Assembly: GCF_000975095.1 (NCBI RefSeq)
Contig: NZ_BBRD01000001.1
Location: 825,467 to 889,466, forward strand
DNA from: Demequina aestuarii
GTDB lineage: Bacteria; Actinomycetota; Actinomycetes; Actinomycetales; Demequinaceae
Direction: 5' to 3'
Length of the DNA: 64,000 nt
Translations under genes and position numbers: made by a program
Notes under the pieces: generated by a model
Told to the model about the DNA's origin: nothing
Database searches by the model: none
Seen by the model: the letters and a program-made list of their open reading frames with translations, nothing else
In this document: piece after piece, positions 35,599 through 43,279 of the stretch
Layout of the letters: every line of letters begins with the position of its first letter
How positions within the stretch are numbered: position 1 is the stretch's first letter

Positions 35599-35660
35599 AT
35601 GAGACCTCTCGTTCCTCCAGGGAGCGCGCCACGCCGAGAGTGAGTCCTCGCGTTCCTAGT
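35599..35660 (-). repeat. Two-box intergenic element 5b (41-bp period, inverted to 5a)
   Basis: On the minus strand box 1 is TAGGAACGCGAGGACTCACT and box 2 is GAGGAACGAGAGGTCTCATC, 41 bp apart. It faces element 5a in the 302-bp gap between leuD and the CPBP gene, so the pair forms a long imperfect inverted repeat. Confidence 0.75.
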
Positions 35661-35734
35661 TCGGGGCCGGGGGGTGCGTTCGCGCGTCCAGGCGTGCGAC
35701 CGCATCGGCCGTGGGTCATGGGATGCTCGTCACC

Positions 35735-36580
35735 ATGACCTCTCAGGCCCCAGTGGAGATCGTGCCCCTGCGCGCCGACGCGCGAACGGCGGGCAGGGTC
35801 GCGGCCGCCGTGCTGGTGTGCGGTGCGGCGGTGCTGCTCTTCGCGATTCACGAGCGCCCGCTCGGGTACGTCCCACTGATTGCCGGAGTGGTGCTCGCGT
35901 TCCTGATCGACCGCAGTCTTGCCAAGGACCTGAGCCTCATCGCTCTCGGCCAGCTGATCATCTCCACGATCTCGCTCGAGGCCGACCTTTCCGACGCGGG
36001 CATCACCCGCTTCGCCATCGCGCTGTCGCTGGCCGTGCTGGTGCCGTGGGCGCTGGCGCGCTACTGGCTCAAGCACGATGCCGTGAAGTTCCCCATGTTC
36101 ACCGGGCGCCGCTGGAGCCGGGCGCAGTGGTGGTACCTGGGGTTCGTCGTCCTCGCCGGGTACCTGATCCTGCCGTTCTACTTCATCGGCTCCGGCGCGT
36201 ACATGAACTGGCCTGAGATCACCGGCGGCAACGAGATCGCACGGCTCTTCGTGGGCGTGAACGCGGTCGGCATCTGGGACGAGCTGTTCTTCATCTGCAC
36301 CGTGTTCGCGCTGCTGATGCGGCACTTCCCGATGTGGCTCGCGAACATCCTGCAGTCCTTGGTGTTCGTGTCGTTCCTCTGGGAGCTCGGCTACCGCGAA
36401 TGGGGCCCGCTGCTGACCATCCCGTTCGCCCTCATCCAGGCGTGGATCTTCTCGCGCTTCAAGTCGCTGCCGTATGTGCTCGCGGTGCACCTGCTGTTCG
36501 ACGCGGTGGTGTTCGCGGTGCTGGTGCACGCGCACCACCCGGACCTGTTCAATATCTTCATCACCGTCCCGGGGCGCTGA
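35735..36580 (+). CDS. CPBP-family (CAAX-protease-like) membrane protein
   Basis: 281 residues with about 7-8 transmembrane helices. The C-terminal half resembles the CPBP/Abi family: GIWDELFFICTVFALLMRHF in place of the usual EExxxR, then FVSFLWELGYREWGPLL and AVHLLFDAVVF with the conserved His and Asp. The first glutamate pair is reduced to Asp-Glu and the arginine is displaced, so protease activity is doubtful. I chose the ATG at 35735, with GATGCT 7 nt upstream; the GTG at 35711 is possible. It borders the arabinan locus but shows no link to it. Confidence 0.65.
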   Translation: MTSQAPVEIVPLRADARTAGRVAAAVLVCGAAVLLFAIHERPLGYVPLIAGVVLAFLIDRSLAKDLSLIALGQLIISTISLEADLSDAGITRFAIALSLAVLVPWALARYWLKHDAVKFPMFTGRRWSRAQWWYLGFVVLAGYLILPFYFIGSGAYMNWPEITGGNEIARLFVGVNAVGIWDELFFICTVFALLMRHFPMWLANILQSLVFVSFLWELGYREWGPLLTIPFALIQAWIFSRFKSLPYVLAVHLLFDAVVFAVLVHAHHPDLFNIFITVPGR

Positions 36581-36604
36581 CTCTCGCCTTCAACGTTGTA
36601 GCCT
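36577..36604 (+). promoter_or_regulatory. lacI-type promoter with half operator
   Basis: A weak -35 CTGACT, 16-bp spacer and -10 TAGCCT (36599-36604). TTCAACGTTGTAG (36589-36601) overlaps the -10 and keeps the operator core CAACGTTG, suggesting autoregulation. Confidence 0.55.
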
Positions 36605-36632
36605 GATTGCCACCGAATGAGGGGCAGGGACC

Positions 36633-37658
36633 ATGACGCCGACGTTGCGAGAGGTGGCGCAGCTCGCAGGCGTGTCCATCAAGACGGTGTCGAACGTGAT
36701 CAACGGCTACCCCCACATCAGGCCGGCCACTCGGGAGCGGGTGGAGAGTGCCATCGCGGAGCTCGGTTACACGCCGAATCTCACTGCCCGAAATCTGCGT
36801 GCGGGACGCTCCGGGGCGATCACGCTGGCGCTGCCCGATATGGGCCTCGCGTACTTCGCGGAGCTCGCGGCACAGGTCATCGAGACTGCGGAGTCGGCGG
36901 GGCTCATCGTCCAACTCGAGCACACGGGCGGCGTCCGCGAGAGAGAGCTTGAACTCCTGAGAAGCCCGCGCCGCCAGAGCAGCGATGGGCTGATCTTCAG
37001 CCCCCTTGGCATGAGCCAGGACGATGCGGGCGCGCTCAACGTCCCCTATCCGCTCGTGCTCCTCGGCGAGCGCATCTTCGATGGCCCCACCGACCACATC
37101 ACGATGCGCAACCACGATGCCGCCCGTGCGGCGACCGAGCACCTGCTCGAGTCTGGCCGCCGTCGAATCGCCATCATCGGCGCCCACGAGGGAGAGGTCA
37201 TCGGCTCGGCCGGGCTGCGGTTCGCGGGCTACCGCGCCGCGCTGGAGGGCGCTGGCATCGCCGTGGATCCGGCTCTCGTGGGTTACACAGGGCTGTGGCA
37301 TCGTGCCAACGGCGCGGAGACGATGCGGGCTCTGGTGGAGACAGGCGTGGACTTCGATGCGGCATTCTGTCTCAACGACACCCTGGCACTCGGGGCGATG
37401 CGTGCACTGGAGGAGCTGGGGCGTTCGGTGCCGGACGACGTCGCGGTCATCGGCTTCGACAACCTCGACGAGGCGCAGTACTCGATCCCGTCGCTGACGA
37501 CGGTGGAGCCGGGCCGTGGCTGGATCGCCGACACCGCGGTGAAGGCGCTCAACGCCCGGATCGACGGTTCGGTGTCACGAGAAGAGCGCAGTCGCACGCT
37601 CTTCGCGCCGTACCGGATCGTCGAGCGTGAGTCGACGTTGGCGGGGCGGAGCACCTAG
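36633..37658 (+). CDS. LacI-family regulator of the arabinan locus
   Basis: 341 residues. The LacI helix-turn-helix LREVAQLAGVSIKTVSNVIN is at 5-24 with the hinge helix NLTARNLRAGRSG, then a periplasmic-binding-like sugar domain (about 60-335) ending in VAVIGFDNLDEAQYSIPSLT. Such proteins repress catabolic genes until a sugar binds. Operators with core TACAACGTTGTA at 39830-39849 and 40010-40025 overlap the start sites of the GH93 gene and the importer operon, and a diverged copy lies at its own promoter. The effector is probably an arabinose-containing oligosaccharide (inference). It converges on GH93 over a shared terminator. Confidence 0.9.
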   Translation: MTPTLREVAQLAGVSIKTVSNVINGYPHIRPATRERVESAIAELGYTPNLTARNLRAGRSGAITLALPDMGLAYFAELAAQVIETAESAGLIVQLEHTGGVRERELELLRSPRRQSSDGLIFSPLGMSQDDAGALNVPYPLVLLGERIFDGPTDHITMRNHDAARAATEHLLESGRRRIAIIGAHEGEVIGSAGLRFAGYRAALEGAGIAVDPALVGYTGLWHRANGAETMRALVETGVDFDAAFCLNDTLALGAMRALEELGRSVPDDVAVIGFDNLDEAQYSIPSLTTVEPGRGWIADTAVKALNARIDGSVSREERSRTLFAPYRIVERESTLAGRST

Positions 37659-37673
37659 GCGCTCCGCCCCGCC
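37640..37673. terminator. Bidirectional hairpin between lacI-type gene and GH93
   Basis: GGCGGGGCGGAGC (37640-37652) pairs perfectly with GCTCCGCCCCGCC (37661-37673), 13 bp, loop 8 nt. It contains the regulator's stop codon and sits between convergent genes. Confidence 0.75.
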
Positions 37674-37681
37674 GGACGGGC

Positions 37682-39784
37682 CTACTGAATGCCTTCCCGC
37701 ACCAGCCTCCACTCCTGGCACGGTGCGCCATTGGCCGGCCACTGCTGCGCCACGGCGCCGTCGTCAGTGGAGCAGGAGTCGATCTCGAGGCGCTTGCCGC
37801 TGTTGGCGTTGTCGAACGTCCACCAGCCGCCGTCGGACTGAGCCGTCCAGTCCTGGGTGGGGTGCCCCGTGGGTCCCCATTGGACCGCGTCGATTCCATC
37901 AGCCGTCTGCGCTGAGGGGATCTCGAGCAGCTTTCCGCTGTTCACGTTCTCCAGCTGCACGACGGATCCATCATCGACTACGCGCCAGCGCTGGGTCGGG
38001 TGGCCGTTGTCCGTCCACTGTCCCACCGCAGCGCCGTCGGTGGTCTCCGCGTCGAACACCTCGAGCAGCTTCCCGCTGTTGCGGTTCGCCAATGTGAACT
38101 GCGGTGCCAACGCGCTGGCCCGATCGAGGTGGACCACATCCACCTCCGCGAAGCCGGTGCCCTTGGCGAGGCGGATCGTGTTGGTGCCGGCGACGAGCGA
38201 GACCCCTGCGGTCGACCACTGGTACCGTCCCCAATCGACCGTCGCGGGGTACGTGACCGCCGTGGCGGAGACGCCGTTGACTGCCAACGCGTGCGATGCG
38301 GTGGCGCCTGTGCCGTTGGCGTATCGCACGCTGAGCGTGTAGTTCCCGCCAGCCGGTGCGTCCACCTCGAACTCGACATAGCTGCCGGAGTTGTTGATGT
38401 TGCCGACCTTGGAACCGTTCGAGGCCTGAGGGTGAGTGACGAGAGAGGCGTCGTTGATCGTCGCGAGCTCGGCCTCATACTGCTGGGCGTCCACACGCAT
38501 GCTGCCCACGCGTATGTCGTTGAGCCCCGTGTTCAGGTTCTCGACGTTGACCGCTTGGTACAGCGTTCGCCCGTCAGGGGCGACGGCAAGGCCTTGGGCG
38601 AAGCCACTGAAGTTGCCGCCCTGCGTGTCGGTCGCGTCGAAGGTGACGGGCATGGGCAGGCGCTCCCACGGTCCTTGGCCCAGCGCATAGTTGACGTAAA
38701 GATTCTGGCCGCCGTCGATGGCGCCTGACGAATCGAGCGACCACATGGAAGCGACGACGAGCGTGCCCTGCGGGCCACCCGAGGGCACCCAGGTGACGAA
38801 GGGGGACGACCCGATGCCGCGGCCATCCTCCAGTTCGATCGGTTGGCCGACGCTGGTCTCTGATCCCCAATCGAGGCCGTCAGGAGAGGTCTTGAAGTAC
38901 ACCGGTGCCGCGTTCTGTGACTGACTCGGGCGGTTGACCACCTCGAAGGTGGCGATGTACGTGCCGTTCGGCAGCTTCGCCACGGTGATCATGCCGGGTC
39001 GATCGCTCTGGTTGTCGGGAGCCGAGACGTTCACCAGGGGGCCCCATGACTGGCCCCCGTCCGTCGAACGCCGGTAGGAGACGGCTTGCAGGACGTCATC
39101 CGCCTTCTGGCGCTCATCCGAGTAGTAGGCGACGAGTCCGCCGTAGGCGTCGACTGCGAACGAGGGCTCCCACACCGTGGTCGTGGTCGACGACGGCGAT
39201 GGGTCGTAGACGGCGGGACCGCCAGAGTCGATGGTGCTGAGCAGGCTCCATGAGTCGCCCTGGTCCGTGCTCTTGTACACGACGAGTCGGCTGCTCGATC
39301 GATCTTCCGGCATGAGCATGCCGCCCAGGAGCAGTGTGCCCGCCGGGAGGCTTCCCGAAGCCTCAGGGAGTTCATACAGGAACGGCTGTGCCGTCCGTGT
39401 GAGCGTTGGGAAGTCGTCGCTGGGAACCACGTCCGTGACGTGAGTCCAGGTGGTCCCGCCGTCGGTGCTGCGATGGATCGGGTACACCTGGACCCCGCCC
39501 ACGAGGACCAGCTGGTCGTATGTCACGACAAGATCCCCGTTCGCGGAGCCATTGTGCTGGAGCGCCGCGATCTTTGCGTACGTGGTGCCCGCGGGGGCGC
39601 CGCCCTCGGGGTTGAAGGATGAGCCTGCGGCCGGTGAGTACACCAGTGAGCCGTTGGCGGGCGAGACGCCCTGCGCGGGTCCTGTCGCGGCCCAGGATGC
39701 GAGCGCGAGGGCGAGCGCGGCTGCCGTAGCCGCCGCAGCGATTCGTCGTCGTAGCGGTGGGTGAGTGGTGCGGGCTATCTGCAT
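37682..39784 (-). CDS. Secreted GH93-type exo-arabinanase with CBM6/35 and CBM13 modules
   Basis: 700 residues with a signal peptide. The N-terminal beta-propeller (about 45-410) has Asp-box repeats (STDGGTTW, STDQGDSW, STDGGQSW) as in BNR/sialidase folds. A sialidase GH33 would need the FRIP motif and Arg triad, which I do not see. With a GH51 gene and importer under the same regulator, GH93 (exo-alpha-1,5-L-arabinanase) is the best call, inferred from fold plus context. A CBM6/CBM35-like module is at about 430-555 (YEAELATIND, GSYVEFEVDAPAGGNYTLSV). A ricin-type CBM13 trefoil is at about 560-700 with three QxW-like repeats (TQRWR, TQDWT, CQEWR). GAGGAGGAG precedes the ATG. The operator overlaps the transcription start. 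Confidence 0.65.
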   Translation of the reverse strand: MQIARTTHPPLRRRIAAAATAAALALALASWAATGPAQGVSPANGSLVYSPAAGSSFNPEGGAPAGTTYAKIAALQHNGSANGDLVVTYDQLVLVGGVQVYPIHRSTDGGTTWTHVTDVVPSDDFPTLTRTAQPFLYELPEASGSLPAGTLLLGGMLMPEDRSSSRLVVYKSTDQGDSWSLLSTIDSGGPAVYDPSPSSTTTTVWEPSFAVDAYGGLVAYYSDERQKADDVLQAVSYRRSTDGGQSWGPLVNVSAPDNQSDRPGMITVAKLPNGTYIATFEVVNRPSQSQNAAPVYFKTSPDGLDWGSETSVGQPIELEDGRGIGSSPFVTWVPSGGPQGTLVVASMWSLDSSGAIDGGQNLYVNYALGQGPWERLPMPVTFDATDTQGGNFSGFAQGLAVAPDGRTLYQAVNVENLNTGLNDIRVGSMRVDAQQYEAELATINDASLVTHPQASNGSKVGNINNSGSYVEFEVDAPAGGNYTLSVRYANGTGATASHALAVNGVSATAVTYPATVDWGRYQWSTAGVSLVAGTNTIRLAKGTGFAEVDVVHLDRASALAPQFTLANRNSGKLLEVFDAETTDGAAVGQWTDNGHPTQRWRVVDDGSVVQLENVNSGKLLEIPSAQTADGIDAVQWGPTGHPTQDWTAQSDGGWWTFDNANSGKRLEIDSCSTDDGAVAQQWPANGAPCQEWRLVREGIQ

Positions 39785-39829
39785 GAGTGATCTCCTCCTC
39801 GAGATGTCAGGACGGGGCTCGCACGAGCC

Positions 39830-39849
39830 GATCTACAACGTTGTAGATC
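39830..39849. promoter_or_regulatory. LacI operator at the GH93 promoter
   Basis: A perfect 20-bp palindrome, GATCTACAACGTTGTAGATC. It overlaps the expected start site of the minus-strand promoter formed by -35 TTGCGG (39879-39884), 17 bp and -10 TAGCCT (39856-39861). Confidence 0.85.
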
Positions 39850-39855
39850 TCTCTC

Positions 39856-39884
39856 AGGCTAGGACCCGTTCGTGGCATCCGCAA
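39856..39884 (-). promoter_or_regulatory. GH93 promoter
   Basis: -35 TTGCGG, 17-bp spacer, -10 TAGCCT on the minus strand. The 317-bp divergent gap 39785-40101 also holds the importer promoter; between 39885 and 39977 I see nothing else. Confidence 0.65.
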
Positions 39885-39977
39885 CTGGAAGCCCCCGCTC
39901 CGTGGCTGACGGCGCCGCCGGCGGGGGTGGGTGAGCGGTCCTCTCCATCACGAATCGGTAACCGAGCAGGCTGCGTG

Positions 39978-40025
39978 TTGACATCCGTCGCGCGCTGCGT
40001 CACGATGTCTCTACAACGTTGTAAA
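39978..40025 (+). promoter_or_regulatory. Importer operon promoter with overlapping LacI operator
   Basis: -35 TTGACA (39978-39983), 17-bp spacer, -10 CACGAT (40001-40006). The operator core TACAACGTTGTA (40012-40023) covers the expected start site. Confidence 0.75.
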
Positions 40026-40101
40026 TCGTGGTGGATGACGACGCGCCGTCATCCGTTCACGCTGACAATGACGTCGCGCGTACGAGCCAAGGAATGACAC
40101 C

Positions 40102-41403
40102 ATGACACGGAGAATCAACGCAGGCATTGCGTCGGTCGCTCTCGGCGGGCTGCTGCTCGCAGGGTGCTCGAGCGACGGTGACCAGCCAGAATCGACGGAT
40201 GCCACCGGCGACACCGATGCAGGCACGGGCGAGGTGGTCGAGCTGACCTTCTGGCACGGCTACACCGAGGCCGACGGCGATGTCCTGGACGGCATCGTCG
40301 AGGCCTTCAACGATGAGCACCCCAACATTCAGATCAGCACCGAGGTCAACCCCTGGGACGTGATCGACGACACCCTGCTCCCGGCACTCTCTGCCGGCGA
40401 TGGGCCGGACATCGTGGCGATGCCCGCCGAGCGCCTGCCGGTCTATGCGGATGCTGGCGCGCTTGCCTCGCTCGACGACTTCTATGACGGTGCGGGAGAC
40501 ATCACCCCGGCGCTCAACCCGGGCGCGGTCGAGATGATCACTGTCAACGAACAGCGCTACGGTGTCCCGACTGGATTCGTGCCGCTCGCGCTCTACTACA
40601 ACCAGGCGCAGTTCGACGAGGCGGGCATCGAGAGCGCGCCCGAGACATGGGACGAGTGGGTCGACGTCGCTGAACAGCTCACGGTCGATGAGGATGGCGA
40701 CGGCACACCGGAGCAGTACGGAATGGTGCTGCCCGACCACGCCACCGTCGCGAACGGTGTGTGGCCGTCGCTCTTCTATGGCAATGGGGGAGGAATCATC
40801 GCCGACTCGAGTACGGCTGCGATCGATTCTGAGGCCAACGCGGAGACCCTGCGCTACTGGCAGGACGCGGTCGTGAACGACTCGATCTCGCCCACCGGCG
40901 TTGACGGCATCGGTGCCGACGAGGTCTTCTCCAGTGGCCGTGCGGCGATGACCATCGGCGGACCCTGGATGGTGTTCATCGCAGCCGACAACGAGATCGA
41001 GCTGGGCATCGCGGCCATTCCCTCAGGTCCGGTCGAGCAGGCCGCCTCGGCCATCGGTGTGTCGATGGGAGTGACAGACAAGGGCGATGAGGCTGCCCAG
41101 GCTGCCGCGGAGGAGTTCTTCGCGTACTTCCTCAACGAGCAGAACTCCGTCGAGTGGTCGCTCGGGTCCGGCTGGCCGCCGCTGCGCACGGACATCGCGC
41201 CGGAGCAGGTGGCCGAGAACCCGACGGTCGAGACGCTCACCGGGATGGCCGATCTGGGCCAGCCGCTGCTGCCGGGCGTGGTCAACAGCGTCGACGTGCT
41301 CGCTGCGATTGACGAGCTCACTCAGCGCACGCTGGCAGGCGAGGATATCGATGAGCTGCTCGACCAGGCGCAGTCCGAGGTGCAGGCCGCGCTGGACAAC
41401 TGA
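40102..41403 (+). CDS. CUT1 ABC importer, sugar-binding lipoprotein
   Basis: 433 residues. A lipobox LLAGC (Cys22) anchors it outside the membrane. The mature part is a family-1 solute-binding protein: LTFWHGYTEADGDVLDGIVE, PDIVAMPAERLPVYADAG and TIGGPWMVFIA are typical. It captures an oligosaccharide for the two permeases that follow. The substrate is probably arabino-oligosaccharide from the context (inference). AAGGAATG lies 7 nt before the ATG. First gene of a five-gene operon. Confidence 0.9.
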   Translation: MTRRINAGIASVALGGLLLAGCSSDGDQPESTDATGDTDAGTGEVVELTFWHGYTEADGDVLDGIVEAFNDEHPNIQISTEVNPWDVIDDTLLPALSAGDGPDIVAMPAERLPVYADAGALASLDDFYDGAGDITPALNPGAVEMITVNEQRYGVPTGFVPLALYYNQAQFDEAGIESAPETWDEWVDVAEQLTVDEDGDGTPEQYGMVLPDHATVANGVWPSLFYGNGGGIIADSSTAAIDSEANAETLRYWQDAVVNDSISPTGVDGIGADEVFSSGRAAMTIGGPWMVFIAADNEIELGIAAIPSGPVEQAASAIGVSMGVTDKGDEAAQAAAEEFFAYFLNEQNSVEWSLGSGWPPLRTDIAPEQVAENPTVETLTGMADLGQPLLPGVVNSVDVLAAIDELTQRTLAGEDIDELLDQAQSEVQAALDN

Positions 41404-41489
41404 TCCGACGATCACGAAGGCTGGTGGTGGCGCGGCGCGCAACGACGCGGCGCCACCACCAGCTCCCACTGGGAACCCAAGGAGTTCTG

Positions 41490-42434
41490 ATGCTGACCAC
41501 GAGCAAGGCGCGCTACCGAGCGCCTGCGCCCCTCGGCGGGCGACCACGGCGACGGCCCCCGCGCCGGAGGTCGTCTGGTGCCGCATGGGGCATGCTGACA
41601 CCCGCCCTCGTGGTCCTCGGCATCTTCGTGGCGTGGCCGATGCTCGTCGCGCTGCGCATGTCATTCACGGATGCCAGCGGATTCGGCGATACCGCATGGG
41701 TGGGGCTGGACAACTACGTCCGGGCGTTCACCGACCCAGACGTGCTCGACGCCATGGTCAATACCGTGATCTACACGGCCCTGTTCACGCCGGCGGCCGT
41801 CATCACTGCGCTGGTGCTCGCGCTGCTGGTGAACAACTCCAAGGTCTTCTTCCGGTCGTTCTTCCGCACCGCGCTGTTCCTGCCATTCATGGTGTCCCTG
41901 GCCGTCGGGGCATTTGCATGGAGCTACCTGCTGGATCCGCAGGTGGGCTTGCTGAACTACTGGTTGTCGACCTCGGGCGTGCAGCTCGGCAATGTGCTGC
42001 AGGACCCGACGCTGGCGATGCCGACGGTGGCGTTGGTGGGAGTCTGGAAGAACTTCGGGTTCTACTTCGTGATCTTTCTCGCTGGGCTCCAGGACATCCC
42101 GGCCTCGCTGTACGAGGCGGCGCGCGTCGACGGCGCGGGGGTGCTTCGCACCTTCCGTTCGATCACCATCCCCATGCTGGCCAACACCTTCACGTTCGTG
42201 CTGGTGTTCGCGATGATCGCGGCCCTGCAGACCTTCGATCAGATCTACGTCATGACCGGCGGCGGGCCCTACGGACACACGCAGACCATCGTCATGGAGA
42301 TCTACGACGCTGGATTCGGGCGGCTCGAGCTCGGGTTCGCCTCCGCACTGTCCTACATCCTGCTGGTCGCCACCATCCTGCTCAGCGTCATCCAGTTCGT
42401 CTTCTTTGGGCGGCGCGGAAAGGACCTCTCATGA
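41490..42434 (+). CDS. CUT1 ABC importer, permease 1
   Basis: 314 residues, about six helices after a long basic N-terminus. The EAA loop ASLYEAARVDGAGVLRTFRSI contacts the ATPase. AAGGAG precedes the ATG at 41490. It overlaps permease 2 by 4 bp (ATGA). No ATPase gene lies in the locus; actinobacterial CUT1 systems are commonly energised by a shared MsiK-type ATPase. Confidence 0.92.
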   Translation: MLTTSKARYRAPAPLGGRPRRRPPRRRSSGAAWGMLTPALVVLGIFVAWPMLVALRMSFTDASGFGDTAWVGLDNYVRAFTDPDVLDAMVNTVIYTALFTPAAVITALVLALLVNNSKVFFRSFFRTALFLPFMVSLAVGAFAWSYLLDPQVGLLNYWLSTSGVQLGNVLQDPTLAMPTVALVGVWKNFGFYFVIFLAGLQDIPASLYEAARVDGAGVLRTFRSITIPMLANTFTFVLVFAMIAALQTFDQIYVMTGGGPYGHTQTIVMEIYDAGFGRLELGFASALSYILLVATILLSVIQFVFFGRRGKDLS

Positions 42435-43279
42435 GCGCCGTCGTCGCGGCACGCCGTCGGATCACGCCGGGAGGTCTCGGGGCGACCGCCGCCCTGATCT
42501 TCGCCACCGCGGTCGCCCTCCTGCCGATCGCCATCGTCGTGTTCACCGCCTTCAAGCCCATCGCGGAGGTGAACGCCTACCCGCCCACGTTGGCGCCAGG
42601 GGAGTGGACCCTCGACAACTTCAGGCGCATCCTGGACGACCTGCCCCTCGCCCGCCTGGTCGGCAACAGCTTCGTCTTCGCCGGGGGTGTCACTCTCTTC
42701 GCGCTGTGCTTCGACTCACTCGCCGCCTACGCGCTCGCACGCATCGACTTCCGTGGCAGGGGCGTCTTGCTTGCCGCCATCATCGGAAGTCTGATGATCC
42801 CTTTCCAGGCCACCCTGGTCCCCGTCTACCAGGTCGTCTCGGACCTGGGCTGGGTGGACACGTTCGCGGGCATGATCGCCCCGCGAGCGGCGGATGCGTT
42901 CGGGATCTTCTTTCTCCGGCAGTTCTTCCTCGCGATCCCGCGTGAACTCGACCAGGCTGCGCGCATCGATGGCGCGTCGGAGTTCCGGATCTTCCGCTCG
43001 GTGGTGCTCCCCAATGCGGTTCCCGCCGTCATGACCCTCGGAGTGTTCACGTTCGTCAACAACTGGAACGACCTGCTGTGGCCCCTCGTCTTCACCAACT
43101 CGCAAGAGATGGGAACCATCACGTCGGGACTCACCCTGCTGACCGGGCCGAGCGGCATCGTCCCCCACGGAGTGATGATGGCCGGATCGCTGGTGGCGAT
43201 CATCCCCCTCGTGGTGATCTTCCTGCTGGTGCAGCGTCGGTTCATCGAGTCCATCGCGACGACGGGACTCAAGGGATGA
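42431..43279 (+). CDS. CUT1 ABC importer, permease 2
   Basis: 282 residues, six helices, MalG type. The EAA loop is RELDQAARIDGASEFRIFRS, and NNWNDLLWPLVFTNS is the typical late periplasmic turn. It starts inside the stop of permease 1 and its own stop overlaps the GH1-like start, so translation is coupled through the operon. Confidence 0.92.
   Translation: MSAVVAARRRITPGGLGATAALIFATAVALLPIAIVVFTAFKPIAEVNAYPPTLAPGEWTLDNFRRILDDLPLARLVGNSFVFAGGVTLFALCFDSLAAYALARIDFRGRGVLLAAIIGSLMIPFQATLVPVYQVVSDLGWVDTFAGMIAPRAADAFGIFFLRQFFLAIPRELDQAARIDGASEFRIFRSVVLPNAVPAVMTLGVFTFVNNWNDLLWPLVFTNSQEMGTITSGLTLLTGPSGIVPHGVMMAGSLVAIIPLVVIFLLVQRRFIESIATTGLKG

Noticed and set aside
35480..35660. GGAAC in the boxes as ECF sigma -35 elements
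   Set aside because: No -10 motif follows at a constant 16-17 bp, and boxes occur in both orientations without genes starting downstream.
37682..39784. Sialidase (GH33) for the Asp-box propeller protein
   Set aside because: No FRIP motif or arginine triad could be found, and the operon context is arabinan, so GH93 fits better.
41087..43279. A 730-codon frame running through the binding protein and permeases
   Set aside because: Only its last 282 residues are real (permease 2, starting at 42431); the rest is out-of-frame shadow.
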